Positions 36,598 to 44,568 of a DNA stretch of 64,000 nt are shown piece by piece. The notes beneath the pieces were generated by a model that saw only the letters and a program-made list of their open reading frames with translations, searched no databases and was not told the DNA's origin. How positions within the stretch are numbered: the first letter of the stretch is position 1; each line of letters starts with the position of its first letter. A program made the position numbers and the translations under genes. Origin of the DNA: Falsiroseomonas ponticola (GTDB taxonomy: Bacteria; Pseudomonadota; Alphaproteobacteria; Acetobacterales; Acetobacteraceae); contig NZ_JAERQN010000012.1 in assembly GCF_016805305.1 (NCBI RefSeq), positions 124,001-188,000 of the forward strand, given 5' to 3'.

Positions 36598-36651
36598 GTG
36601 GCTTTGAGGCCACTAACCCCTTTAAGCCGATTATGCCGATTAGAGGCTTTT
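36598..36651. terminator. Hairpins in a convergent intergenic region
   Basis: GTGGC at 36598-36602 pairs with GCCAC at 36609-36613. Further on, AAGCC at 36624-36628 pairs with GGCTT at 36645-36649, which runs into TTTT; between them is a direct repeat of GCCGATTA. The patch is noticeably A+T-rich and lies between the fourth Bug gene and the convergent DUF1289 gene. A weak rho-independent terminator is the simplest reading. Confidence 0.4.
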
Positions 36652-36662
36652 AGCACCGATTC

Positions 36663-36878
36663 TCATGCCCTCGGCAGGCGGGGCGTGAGGTCGGCGCGGA
36701 GCCCCCGCGCCTCCAGCGCCGCCAGGCGGGCGGGCAGCGCGGCCAGCAGGCGGCGCTGCGCGGCTTCCGGCAGCAGGGACCAGGCGCCGATCTCCTCCCC
36801 GGTCCGGCCGCAGCCGATGCAATGGCCGGTCAGCCGGTCCAGCACGCAGACCTGAATGCAGGGACTGGGTGCGGTCAC
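36663..36878 (-). CDS. DUF1289 small four-cysteine protein
   Basis: 71-aa protein with four Cys in the order C7-x3-C11-x8-C20-x2-C23 (CIQVC and CIGCGR), then a conserved GEEIGAWSLLPEAAQRRLL. This is the DUF1289 pattern, thought to bind a metal or Fe-S cluster. The GTG start at 36878 overlaps the flavoprotein stop (GTGA), so the two are translationally coupled. Function unknown. Confidence 0.85.
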   Translation of the reverse strand: MTAPSPCIQVCVLDRLTGHCIGCGRTGEEIGAWSLLPEAAQRRLLAALPARLAALEARGLRADLTPRLPRA

Positions 36879-38221
36879 GCGCCCGCCGCCGCGCGGCCGG
36901 CGAGGAAGCCGAGCACGAAGCTCTGCGCCAGGCCGTTGCCCGGGATGTAGCCCGCCGTGCCCGTGCCGCTGATGCCGCAGGCGACGCCACCGGCGGCGAA
37001 GAGGCGCGGGATGGCGGTGCCATCCGGGCGCAGCACGCGCGCCACCGCATCCACCCGCGCGCCGCCCTGGGTATGGGCCAGCGCGCCGGTGATCTCCGCC
37101 GCGTAGAAGGGGGCGGCGAGCGGCGCCTTCCAGTGGCGGCGGCCGAAGGGGTCCGTCGCCTCCCCCTTCGCGCAGGCGATGGCCTGCGCGAGGGTTTCCG
37201 CCAGCACGGCTTCCGGCAGGCCGAAATGGGCGGCGAGGTTGGCCACGCTGTCGAACCGCCGCATGGCGCCGAGTTCGACGGCGCGGCGGAAGGGGCCGCC
37301 GGCCTGGGCGGCCTGCTGCGCGTGTTCGTCCCAGATCTCCACCGCCCGGCCCTCGGGCTGGGAGAGGAGGACGCCCGTCATCTCGCTGGGGCCCATGTCT
37401 TCCGCGCAGAAGCGCCGGCCTTCGCGGTTGACCATGACGGAGCCGAGCGCGGGGAGCGAGGCGCCGAAGCGGGGGCGCACCGTGCCGATCAGGTGGGGCG
37501 AGACATGGGGCTGGCCCTGGTAGGCGTCCATGCATTGCATCTCCGCCCCCAGTTCCGCCGCCACGCGCACGCCGAAGCCGGTGGACCCCGCGCCGCCGGC
37601 ATGGACGGCGTGGCGGGCGGGGGGTGCGAAGCGGGCCAGCAGGTCCGGCGCGCCGCCATAGCCGCCGGTGGCGAGGATGGTGGCCCCGGCCTCCGCATGG
37701 TGGGTGGTGCCGTCGCGGGTATAGGTGGCGCCGGTGATGTCCGGCAGCAGGGCGGTGACCTCAGCCCCGTCCTGGAAGGTGATGGCGGGGAAGCGGGCGA
37801 GGGCGGCGCGGAGCAGGGTGTTGAACTCGGTGCCGCTTTCGCCGGGGGTGGCGTGCAGGCGCTTCACGGCGTGGCCGGGCCAGTCGGTGGTGGTGTGGAG
37901 GTGGAGCGGCACGCCGGCCGGGCCATCGATGAAGTCGGCCGTGGCGGCGGCACCTTCGGCCACGCTGCGCAGCAGCAGCTCCGGCACCGTGTCGCCGTTC
38001 TTGGCGCGGACATCGGCGATGAAGAGGTCGGGGCTGTCCTCGATGCCGAGTTCGCGCTGCCAGCGCGTGCCGGGGGCGGAGAAGAGGCCGCCGGAGGTGG
38101 CGAAGGTGGAGGGCTGGCCGGAATCGAGCAGCAGGACGCGGGCGCCGTGATGGGCCGCGGCGAGGGCGGCAACCAGGCCGGCGGCGCCGGCGCCGGCGAC
38201 GAGGACGTCATGCGTGTTCAT
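36875..38221 (-). CDS. FAD-binding flavoprotein (fumarate reductase/KstD-like)
   Basis: 448-aa FAD_binding_2 family oxidoreductase. The N-terminal dinucleotide fold is DVLVAGAGAAGLVAALAAAHHGARVLLLDSG; central ATILATGGYGGAPDLLARF and C-terminal RLFAAGGVACGISGTGTAGYIPGNGLAQSFVLGFLAGR complete the FAD site. Family members reduce or dehydrogenate C=C bonds next to a carbonyl (fumarate reductase, 3-ketosteroid dehydrogenase, tricarballylate dehydrogenase). The start at 38221 (MNTHDVL) is chosen over an ATG four codons upstream. It is coupled to the DUF1289 gene. Confidence 0.88.
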   Translation of the reverse strand: MNTHDVLVAGAGAAGLVAALAAAHHGARVLLLDSGQPSTFATSGGLFSAPGTRWQRELGIEDSPDLFIADVRAKNGDTVPELLLRSVAEGAAATADFIDGPAGVPLHLHTTTDWPGHAVKRLHATPGESGTEFNTLLRAALARFPAITFQDGAEVTALLPDITGATYTRDGTTHHAEAGATILATGGYGGAPDLLARFAPPARHAVHAGGAGSTGFGVRVAAELGAEMQCMDAYQGQPHVSPHLIGTVRPRFGASLPALGSVMVNREGRRFCAEDMGPSEMTGVLLSQPEGRAVEIWDEHAQQAAQAGGPFRRAVELGAMRRFDSVANLAAHFGLPEAVLAETLAQAIACAKGEATDPFGRRHWKAPLAAPFYAAEITGALAHTQGGARVDAVARVLRPDGTAIPRLFAAGGVACGISGTGTAGYIPGNGLAQSFVLGFLAGRAAAGA

Positions 38222-38283
38222 GGCCGGGACCATCGCGCGGGTTGGGGGTGCTGTGAAGCAGGGAGGGCTTGATTCGAGACGGT

Positions 38284-38340
38284 CCAGGGGCGGTTCGCCC
38301 CTGGTGGGTGGGGTGTGGAGAGGGCGAAGCCCTCACCACC
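38284..38340. repeat. Two-hairpin GC-rich intergenic element
   Basis: CCAGGGGCG at 38284-38292 and CGCCCCTGG at 38296-38304 form a perfect 9-bp stem with a GTT loop. GAGGGC at 38320-38325 and GCCCTC at 38329-38334 form a second with a GAA loop. The element lies in the 263-bp gap between the divergent flavoprotein and Bug genes and looks like a dispersed repeat unit rather than a promoter. Confidence 0.6.
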
Positions 38341-38387
38341 GATCTGCTGGCGGTAAGTGACTGATCCCGTTTCCGCTTCTGGTGATG

Positions 38388-38434
38388 CCCCCTCACCACC
38401 CGATGGGGGGAGAGGGCTCTGTCCTGCTTGACAG
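38388..38434. repeat. Short copy of the C-tract/G-tract hairpin repeat
   Basis: CCCCCTCACCACC at 38388-38400 is followed after a few bases by GGGGGGAGAGGG (38405-38416), a shortened relative of the elements at 39619-39659 and 57527-57563. Next to it CTGTC at 38419 pairs with GACAG at 38430. The rest of the gap to 38484 shows no recognisable gene or regulatory site. Confidence 0.5.
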
Positions 38435-38484
38435 GGGCCGTGGGCGGCGGCGCAGTTGGCGCGCCAAACCGGGGGTGCCTGACC

Positions 38485-39450
38485 ATGTTCCGACGCAGCC
38501 TGCTTGCCGCTGCCCTTGCCCTGCCCGCGCTGAAGGGCGCCGGGGCGCAGGCGCCCTGGCCGGACCGGCCGGTGCGGCTGGTGAACCCCTTCACCGCGGG
38601 GTCCGCGACCGATGTGGTGGCGCGGCTGGTGACGACGGACCTCTCGGAGCGGCTGGGCCAGCAATTCCTGGTGGACAACCGGACGGGCGCTTCCGGCAAT
38701 ATCGGCACGGAATTCGTGGCGCGGTCGCGGCCGGATGGGCAGACGCTGCTCGTCGGATCCCCGGGCACCATGGGCATCAACCCCTTCCTGTTCCGCACCC
38801 TGCCCTATGACGCCACGCGGGATTTCGTGGCGGTGTCGCATACCGTGTCCTTCCCCCAGGTGGTGGTGGTGAACCCGAACGGGCCGATCCGCAGCATCGC
38901 GGACCTGGTGGCGGCGGCGCGGGCCCGGCCGGGGGCGCTGAACTACGGGTCCTCCGGCGCCGGATCGACGGCGCATCTGGCGGTGGAGCTGCTGCGCGCC
39001 GCGACCGGCATCGACATGGTGCATGTGCCCTTCCGCGGCGGCACCCAGGCGGTGCAGGCGGTGATGCAGGATGAGGTGCAGGTGGCGGTGGAGGGGTTGC
39101 CCTCCCTCCCCGGCTTCCTCTCCGGCGGGCAGTTGCGGGCGATCGGCGTGACCTCCGCCGAGCGGTCGCCGAAGATCCCGGAGGTGCCGGCGGTGTCGGA
39201 GACGGTGCCGGGCTTCGATGCCGCGGCCTGGGTGATCTTCTTCGCGCCCACGGGCACGCCGGCGCCCTTCATCGAGCGGCTGTCGGCGGAGATCCGGATC
39301 TCGCTCAACCGGCCGCAGGTGCGGGACCGGCTGCTCGATTTGGGCGCGACGGTGGTGGCGAGCGACCCCGCGACGACCACGGCCTTCCACCGGCGGGAGC
39401 TGGAGAAGTGGAAGCGGGCGGTGGAGCTGTCCGGCGCGCGGGTGGATTAG
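38485..39450 (+). CDS. Bug/TctC-family extracytoplasmic solute receptor 5
   Basis: 321-aa periplasmic receptor. Signal peptide MFRRSLLAAALALPALKGAGAQA, then WPDRPVRLVNPFTAGSATDVVARL and VDNRTGASGNIGTEFVARSRPDGQT. The start at 38485 leaves a short signal peptide; an upstream in-frame extension to 38428 lies within repeat DNA. It is a single-gene unit, divergent from the FAD flavoprotein and convergent with the old-yellow-enzyme gene. No membrane partners are nearby. Confidence 0.91.
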   Translation: MFRRSLLAAALALPALKGAGAQAPWPDRPVRLVNPFTAGSATDVVARLVTTDLSERLGQQFLVDNRTGASGNIGTEFVARSRPDGQTLLVGSPGTMGINPFLFRTLPYDATRDFVAVSHTVSFPQVVVVNPNGPIRSIADLVAAARARPGALNYGSSGAGSTAHLAVELLRAATGIDMVHVPFRGGTQAVQAVMQDEVQVAVEGLPSLPGFLSGGQLRAIGVTSAERSPKIPEVPAVSETVPGFDAAAWVIFFAPTGTPAPFIERLSAEIRISLNRPQVRDRLLDLGATVVASDPATTTAFHRRELEKWKRAVELSGARVD

Positions 39451-39618
39451 CTGACCGCGCGGTCAGGATATCCTGGCCGCGGTGACTGGGTTCGCTGAAC
39501 GGGCGGTCAGGGAATGGCCGGGCGCAAGCGTGGCGTTTGGCGAGGGGGATGATGCCCTGGCACGGGCGCGCCCTGCAAGGAAATAATGCCTATATCCTGA
39601 TCGGGTAGGGGCGGTGGC

Positions 39619-39659
39619 CCCCCTCACCCGACCCTCTCCCCCCGTTGGGGGGAGAGGGT
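39619..39659. terminator. Strong C-tract/G-tract hairpin between convergent genes
   Basis: ACCCTCTCCCCCC at 39631-39643 and GGGGGGAGAGGGT at 39647-39659 form a perfect 13-bp stem with a GTT loop, preceded by CCCTCACCCG. It lies 7 bp from the end of the old-yellow-enzyme gene and opposite the fifth Bug gene, so it can serve as a bidirectional terminator. The remaining 39451-39618 holds no visible gene. It is the best copy of a family also seen at 38388, 44499 and 57527. Confidence 0.6.
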
Positions 39660-39665
39660 TGGGGG

Positions 39666-41606
39666 TCAGGCGGCTTCGCCGGCCGCCTGGCCTTCGCGCA
39701 CCGCGGACATCATCAGGCGCGGCGCCAGCGCATCCCCCACGGCGCGGACCGGCACGCCGGCGGCGCGCAGCGGCGCCAGCAGATCGTCGCGCGGCGTGCG
39801 GGGCGTGGCATGGGCGAAGAGGGAGACGCCGGGGATCTCCGTCTCCGCCCCCGTCAGCAGATGGCGGAGCGTGAGGGCGCCGCGCGAGAGGCGGATGGGT
39901 TCCTGGCAGGTCATGATCCAGACCTTGGCCGCGGCCAGGCGGCGATGGATGGCCTGCATGGTGAGGACGGGGCTGTCGCGGGCGATCACCTCCCGCGGCG
40001 TGACCAGCATCACGCGGTCGAAGTGGAGCGCGATGAGCAGCGTGGCGTCATAGGCGCCGGGCGTCGCATCCATGTCGAAGACCACGGCCAGGCTGCCGCG
40101 GCGGGTGGGGTCGGCCAGCAGGGCCGCGCTCGCGGCGCGGATGTCGAGGGCGGTGCCGTCCTGGTCGGTGAAGCCGGGGGGCGGGACCATGGTGGCGCCG
40201 GTGGCGAGCACCACCGCATCGGGGCGGAGCGCCAGCACGTCATCGGCCGTGGCGGGGGCGCCGAGGCGGCAATCGACGCCGGCGGCGCGGGCGCGGCGCA
40301 GGGATTGCGCGACGGCCAGGCCGATATCGCCGCAGCCGGGCAGCCGCGCATGCAGCGCGGCGGCGCCGCCCTGGCCAGTGCCGAGCAGCGTGACGGCATG
40401 GCCACGCTCCGCCGCCGCCGTCGCGGCCTGCAGCCCCGCCATGCCGGCACCGACCACGACGACGCGCTTCGCCGCCGGGGCGCGGGGCACGGCGGGGGCG
40501 GCATCGCGGGGCGTGCCGATATGCGGGTTCACGGAACAGGCGATGGCCGCGCCGCGATGGATCTCCCCCCAGCAGGTGTTGCAGTGGATGCAGGGGGTGA
40601 TGGCGGCCTCTTGCCCGGCCTCCGCCTTGGCGGGCCAGAAGGGATCGGCCAGCAGGGGGCGCGCCAGCATGATGAGGTCGGCGGTGCCCTCGGCCAGCAA
40701 TTCCTCCGCCAGGGCGGGCGTCGGCACGCGGCCGATGAAGCCGATGGGCACGGGGCCGGCGGCGGCACGCATCGCGGCGACCAGGTCGCGATAGGGGGCG
40801 ACGGGTTCGTGCATGTCCGGCGCGTGGCGGTGCAGCGCCCAGCCATGGGCGTGGCTGCCCTGGCTGAAGGTCAACGCGTCCGGCGGCGCATCGGCGACGA
40901 TGGCGGCGACCAGGCGCGCGGCCTCCGCCTGGTCGATGGAGCCGGGGACGAAATCATGCGCCGGCATCTTGAGGGCGATGACGAAGCCGGCGCCGCAGCG
41001 GGCGCGGATGGCGCGCAGGATCGCCCGCGTGAAGCGGGTGCGGCCGGCGATGTCCCCGCCCCAATCGTCGCTGCGGCGGTTGGTGACGGGGGAGAGGAAC
41101 TGGAGGGGCAGGAAGCCATGGGCGGCGGAGACCTCCACCCCCGCGAAGCCGGCGCGCAGCAGGCGATGGGCGGTGTCGGCGTAGTCCTCGACCAGGCCTT
41201 CGATCTCGGCGGCGGTGAGGGTGCGGGGCACGGTCCAGGACATGCCATCCGCGACCGGGGAGGCACCGACGCTATCGAGGCCGCGCGCGCCGTGATGGGC
41301 GCTGCCGCCATGCCAGAGCTGGCCGATGGGCAGGGCGCCGTGGCGGGCGATGGCGGTGGCGAGCTTCTCCAGCCCCGGGCGCGTCGCTTCGTCATAAGCG
41401 GCGATGCGGACGGGGGTGGCGGCGGAGGGGGCGGCGCAGAGGGCTTCGGTGATCACCATCGCCGCGCCGCCGGCGGCGCGGGCGGCGAGGTGGTTGATGA
41501 GCGTGTCGGTGACGCGGCCGCCGGCGGGGAAGCGCGTGGACATGGCGGCATAGGCGATGCGGTTGCGAAGCCGCCGGCCGGCGAGGGTGATGGGGGTGAA
41601 GAGCAT
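39666..41606 (-). CDS. NADH:flavin oxidoreductase/2,4-dienoyl-CoA reductase-type Fe-S flavoenzyme
   Basis: 646-aa enzyme. An FMN TIM-barrel (1-330, opening MLFTPITLAGRRLRNRIAYAAM, active-site QLWHGG) is followed by a 4Fe-4S site C339-x2-C342-x2-C345-x11-C357 and an FAD/NAD domain (VVVVGAGMAGLQAATAAAERGH). Relatives include dienoyl-CoA reductase, trimethylamine dehydrogenase and N-methylproline or dimethylglycine demethylating enzymes. The spacing CIHCNTC is one residue shorter than in FadH, favouring the demethylase-like branch, though this is inference. The start at 41606 excludes a low-complexity extension. It lies 71 bp downstream of the split ABC operon. Confidence 0.87.
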   Translation of the reverse strand: MLFTPITLAGRRLRNRIAYAAMSTRFPAGGRVTDTLINHLAARAAGGAAMVITEALCAAPSAATPVRIAAYDEATRPGLEKLATAIARHGALPIGQLWHGGSAHHGARGLDSVGASPVADGMSWTVPRTLTAAEIEGLVEDYADTAHRLLRAGFAGVEVSAAHGFLPLQFLSPVTNRRSDDWGGDIAGRTRFTRAILRAIRARCGAGFVIALKMPAHDFVPGSIDQAEAARLVAAIVADAPPDALTFSQGSHAHGWALHRHAPDMHEPVAPYRDLVAAMRAAAGPVPIGFIGRVPTPALAEELLAEGTADLIMLARPLLADPFWPAKAEAGQEAAITPCIHCNTCWGEIHRGAAIACSVNPHIGTPRDAAPAVPRAPAAKRVVVVGAGMAGLQAATAAAERGHAVTLLGTGQGGAAALHARLPGCGDIGLAVAQSLRRARAAGVDCRLGAPATADDVLALRPDAVVLATGATMVPPPGFTDQDGTALDIRAASAALLADPTRRGSLAVVFDMDATPGAYDATLLIALHFDRVMLVTPREVIARDSPVLTMQAIHRRLAAAKVWIMTCQEPIRLSRGALTLRHLLTGAETEIPGVSLFAHATPRTPRDDLLAPLRAAGVPVRAVGDALAPRLMMSAVREGQAAGEAA

Positions 41607-41677
41607 CTTCTTCTTCTTCGTTTCCTGGACAGGCACTGATCGAGGGGAGCCCCCCCTCCCCCAACCCCCGAGGGCCT

Positions 41678-42649
41678 TCAGGCGTGCAGGTGGCAGGCGA
41701 CGCCGCCCTGGCCCTCGCCCGCGCTGGTCCAGGCGGGCATGTCGCGGGCGCATTGGGGCATGGCGTGGATGCAGCGGGGGTGGAAGGGGCAGCCGGGGGG
41801 CGGGTTCGCGGCGGAGGGAATCTCCCCGATGATGCGGGGCAGCACGCCGCGGCGGGACGGGTCCGGCAGGGGCGAGGCATCGCGCAGCATCTGGGCGTAG
41901 GGGTGCAGCGGGTTCGCCAGGACGCGCGACGCCGGACCTTCCTCCACGATGCGGCCGAGATACATGACCGCGACGCGGTCGCAGAACCAGCGGATGACGC
42001 TGAGGTCGTGGCTGACGAAGAGGAAGCTGAGGCCACGGCGCTGGCGGAGTTCCTGCATCAGCAGCAGCACCTGCGCCTGCACCGAGACATCGAGGGCGGA
42101 GACGGGTTCATCCGCGACGATCAGCTCCGGCTCCACCGTCAGGGCGCGGGCGATGCCGATGCGCTGGCGCTGGCCGCCGCTGAATTCATGCGGGAAGCGG
42201 TCGAGCGCGGCGGCCGGCAGGCCCACTTCCTCCAGCAGCGCGCCGGCGCGGCGGCGGGCTTCAGCGCCGGTTGCGATGCCATGGACCTGCATGGGCTCCA
42301 TCAGGGCGGAGCCGATGGATTGGCGCGGGTCGAGGGAGGAATAGGGGTCCTGGAAGACGATCTGCATGCGGCGCCGCAGCGCCTTCAGCGCGGGGCCGCG
42401 CGCGGCCAGCACATCCTCCCCCTTCCAGCGGATGGTGCCGCCATCGGGCTCGATCAGGCGGAGCAGCGCGCGGGCGGCGGTGGATTTGCCGCAGCCGGAT
42501 TCGCCGACCAGGCCGAAGGCCTCGCCCTGGTGGATGGTGAAGGAGACATCCTCCACCGCGCGGACCGTGACGGTCTTCGGCGTGGGGAAGCCCTTCTTGG
42601 AGACGAAATGCTTGCGGAGGTTCGCGACCTCGAGGACGGGGGCGGTCAT
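41678..42649 (-). CDS. Peptide-type ABC transporter ATP-binding protein (DppF/OppF-like), second system
   Basis: 323-aa ATPase with Walker [10 protein letters not shown], signature FSGGQRQRIGIARAL, Walker B LIVADEPVSALD, and C-terminal oligopeptide-type tail with PGCPFHPRCIHAMPQC. The start at 42649 overlaps the DppC-like stop by 4 bp. It is the last gene of the split operon; its partner DppD-like ATPase is encoded about 7 kb away at the start of the operon (49618-50604). Confidence 0.93.
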   Translation of the reverse strand: MTAPVLEVANLRKHFVSKKGFPTPKTVTVRAVEDVSFTIHQGEAFGLVGESGCGKSTAARALLRLIEPDGGTIRWKGEDVLAARGPALKALRRRMQIVFQDPYSSLDPRQSIGSALMEPMQVHGIATGAEARRRAGALLEEVGLPAAALDRFPHEFSGGQRQRIGIARALTVEPELIVADEPVSALDVSVQAQVLLLMQELRQRRGLSFLFVSHDLSVIRWFCDRVAVMYLGRIVEEGPASRVLANPLHPYAQMLRDASPLPDPSRRGVLPRIIGEIPSAANPPPGCPFHPRCIHAMPQCARDMPAWTSAGEGQGGVACHLHA

Positions 42650-43527
42650 TCGTTGCGGAGCTTCGGGTCGGTCGCGTCGCGCAGGCCGTCGCCGACCATG
42701 TTGAGGCCGAGCACCAGCAGCAGGATGGCGATGCCGGGGAAGACGGCGAGCCAGGGGGCGTCGAGGATGTTCTCGAACCCGTCGCGCGTCATGCCGCCCC
42801 AGGTGGGCGTCGGCGGCTTCACGCCGAGGCCGATGAAACTGAGCGAGGCCTCCACGCGCACGGCGGTGGCGAGCCAGAGCGTGCCCATCACCATCACCTC
42901 CGACAGGATGTTCGGCAGGATGTGGCGGAAGAGGATGCGGGTGTGGCTGAAGCCGAGCGCGCGGCCGGCCTCCACGAAGGCACGTTCCTTCAAGGCGAGT
43001 GTCGGCGCGCGGGCGACGCGGGCGAAGGGGGCGATGGCGGTGAGCGCGATGGCGACGACGAGGTTGACGAGTTCCGGCCCCAGCAGCGCCACGACGATGA
43101 GGCCGAGGATCAGCGAGGGGAAGGACAGCAGCACGTCCATCACCTGCATGACGAAGAGGTCGAACTTGCCGCCGATATAGCCGGAGACGAGGCCGATGGC
43201 GCCGCCGATGACCATGGCGGCGGCGATGGCGCCGAGCGAGACGGTGAGCGAGATGCGCGCGCCCCACATGAGGCGGGAGAGGATGTCGCGCCCGAACTGG
43301 TCGGTGCCGAGCCAGTAATCGGCGGAGGGCGGCTGCAGGCGGCTGATGATGTCCTGCTCCGCGGGGTCATGCGGCGCGAGCCAGGGGGCCAGCACGGCGG
43401 CCAGCACGATGGCCAGGCAGATCAGCGCGCCGGCCAGGGTGGTGGGGTTGCTGCGCGCCTTGCCGAGCGCCCGCTTCCAGGCGGGGATGGCGGCGGGGGC
43501 GACGAGTTCTGCGGCGCTGTCGCTCAT
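42646..43527 (-). CDS. Peptide-type ABC transporter permease (DppC-like), second system
   Basis: 293-aa permease with about six transmembrane helices. YWLGTDQFGRDILSRLMWGARISL is the typical DppC block and VEAGRALGFSHTRILFRHILPN the coupling loop. It overlaps both the DppB-like and DppF-like genes by 4 bp. The start at 43527 (MSDSAAEL) is set by that overlap. Confidence 0.93.
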   Translation of the reverse strand: MSDSAAELVAPAAIPAWKRALGKARSNPTTLAGALICLAIVLAAVLAPWLAPHDPAEQDIISRLQPPSADYWLGTDQFGRDILSRLMWGARISLTVSLGAIAAAMVIGGAIGLVSGYIGGKFDLFVMQVMDVLLSFPSLILGLIVVALLGPELVNLVVAIALTAIAPFARVARAPTLALKERAFVEAGRALGFSHTRILFRHILPNILSEVMVMGTLWLATAVRVEASLSFIGLGVKPPTPTWGGMTRDGFENILDAPWLAVFPGIAILLLVLGLNMVGDGLRDATDPKLRNE

Positions 43528-44465
43528 GCCTGCTTCACCCGCGGGTCGAGGATTCCGTAGAGCAGGTCGGTGATGAGGTTCACCACGACGATGAGGAAGC
43601 AGTAGATGACCATCAGGCCCTGGAGCATCGTGTAGTCCCGCTGGTTCAGCGCGCCGACGATGATCTTGCCGAGGCCGGGGCGGTTGAAGACGATCTCCGT
43701 CAGCACGGAATTGCCGAGCAGGATGCCGACATAGAGGCCGACGACGGTGACGATGGGGATGGAGGCGTTGCGCAACCCATGCACCCAGACCACGCGGCGC
43801 CAGGGCACGCCCTTGGCGCGGGCGGTGCGGATGTAGTCTTCGCCCAGCGATTGCAGCATGGCGCTGCGCGTCACGCGCGTGATGTAGGCGGCCATGACCA
43901 GGCCGAGGGTGATGGCGGGCAGGATCAGCTTGTGCAGGCGGTCGCCGTAGTCTTCCAGGTTCGCGCTGCCGATGACCGGAAAGATCCTCCAATGGAGGGC
44001 GAAGGCCAGCAGGAGAAAGATGCCGGAGACGAAGACGGGGAAGCTGAGGCCGATCAGGGAGAGGATGCGCGCGCCGACATCGATGATGCCGTTGCGGTGC
44101 AGCGCGGCCCAGATGCCGACGGGGACGCCGACGATGATGCCGAAGATCATCGCGCCGACCGTCAGGTCGATGGTGTGGGGCAGCACGGCCGAGACCTCCG
44201 CCATGATGGGGCGGTTGGTCACCATGGAGTTGCCGAAATCGCCCATCAGCGCATTGCCGATGAAGCGGAAATACTGTTCCCAGAGCGAGGCATCGAGGCC
44301 GAGGCGGGTGCGCAGCGCGGCCACCGCCTCCGGTGTCGCCTGGTCGCCGAGGATGACCAGGGCGGGGTCGCCCGGGACGATGCGGACGATGACGAAGACC
44401 AGCGTCAGCACCGCGATCAGCGTCGGGATGGCGGCGAGGAGACGGCGGAGGACGAAGCCCATCAT
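43524..44465 (-). CDS. Peptide-type ABC transporter permease (DppB-like), second system
   Basis: 313-aa permease starting MMGFVLRRLLAAIPTLIAVLTLVFVIVRIVPGDP, the standard DppB opening; tandem ATGs at 44465/44462 leave one residue of uncertainty. The coupling loop is YIRTARAKGVPWRRVVWVHGLRN. It lies 103 bp downstream of its binding-protein gene, separated by a G+C hairpin repeat. Confidence 0.93.
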   Translation of the reverse strand: MMGFVLRRLLAAIPTLIAVLTLVFVIVRIVPGDPALVILGDQATPEAVAALRTRLGLDASLWEQYFRFIGNALMGDFGNSMVTNRPIMAEVSAVLPHTIDLTVGAMIFGIIVGVPVGIWAALHRNGIIDVGARILSLIGLSFPVFVSGIFLLLAFALHWRIFPVIGSANLEDYGDRLHKLILPAITLGLVMAAYITRVTRSAMLQSLGEDYIRTARAKGVPWRRVVWVHGLRNASIPIVTVVGLYVGILLGNSVLTEIVFNRPGLGKIIVGALNQRDYTMLQGLMVIYCFLIVVVNLITDLLYGILDPRVKQA

Positions 44466-44498
44466 GGGGTGGGCGCGATCCGGCCAAGGTGCGCGCAA

Positions 44499-44559
44499 CC
44501 CCCACCCCGACCCTCACCCGCAAGCGCGGGGGAGGGAGCAGTCACGTTGGGGGTGGGGG
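44499..44559. repeat. C-tract/G-tract hairpin between binding-protein and permease genes
   Basis: CCCCCACCCC at 44499-44508 can pair with GGGGTGGGGG at 44550-44559, enclosing an inner arm pair CCCTCACCCGC (44511-44521) and GCGCGGGGGAGGG (44524-44536). It occupies most of the 103-bp gap between the binding-protein stop (44569) and the permease start (44465). It may raise binding-protein mRNA over permease mRNA. Confidence 0.5.
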
Positions 44560-44568
44560 AGGTTCGCA

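Noticed and set aside
36598-36662. Possible small RNA in the A+T-rich convergent gap
   Set aside because: The hairpins are short and fit terminators; there is no promoter-like pair and too little length to support an RNA gene.
39645-41639. A 664-codon plus-strand open frame rich in Gly
   Set aside because: It is antisense to the old-yellow-enzyme/Fe-S reductase; no motifs and extreme Gly/Ala/Asp bias.
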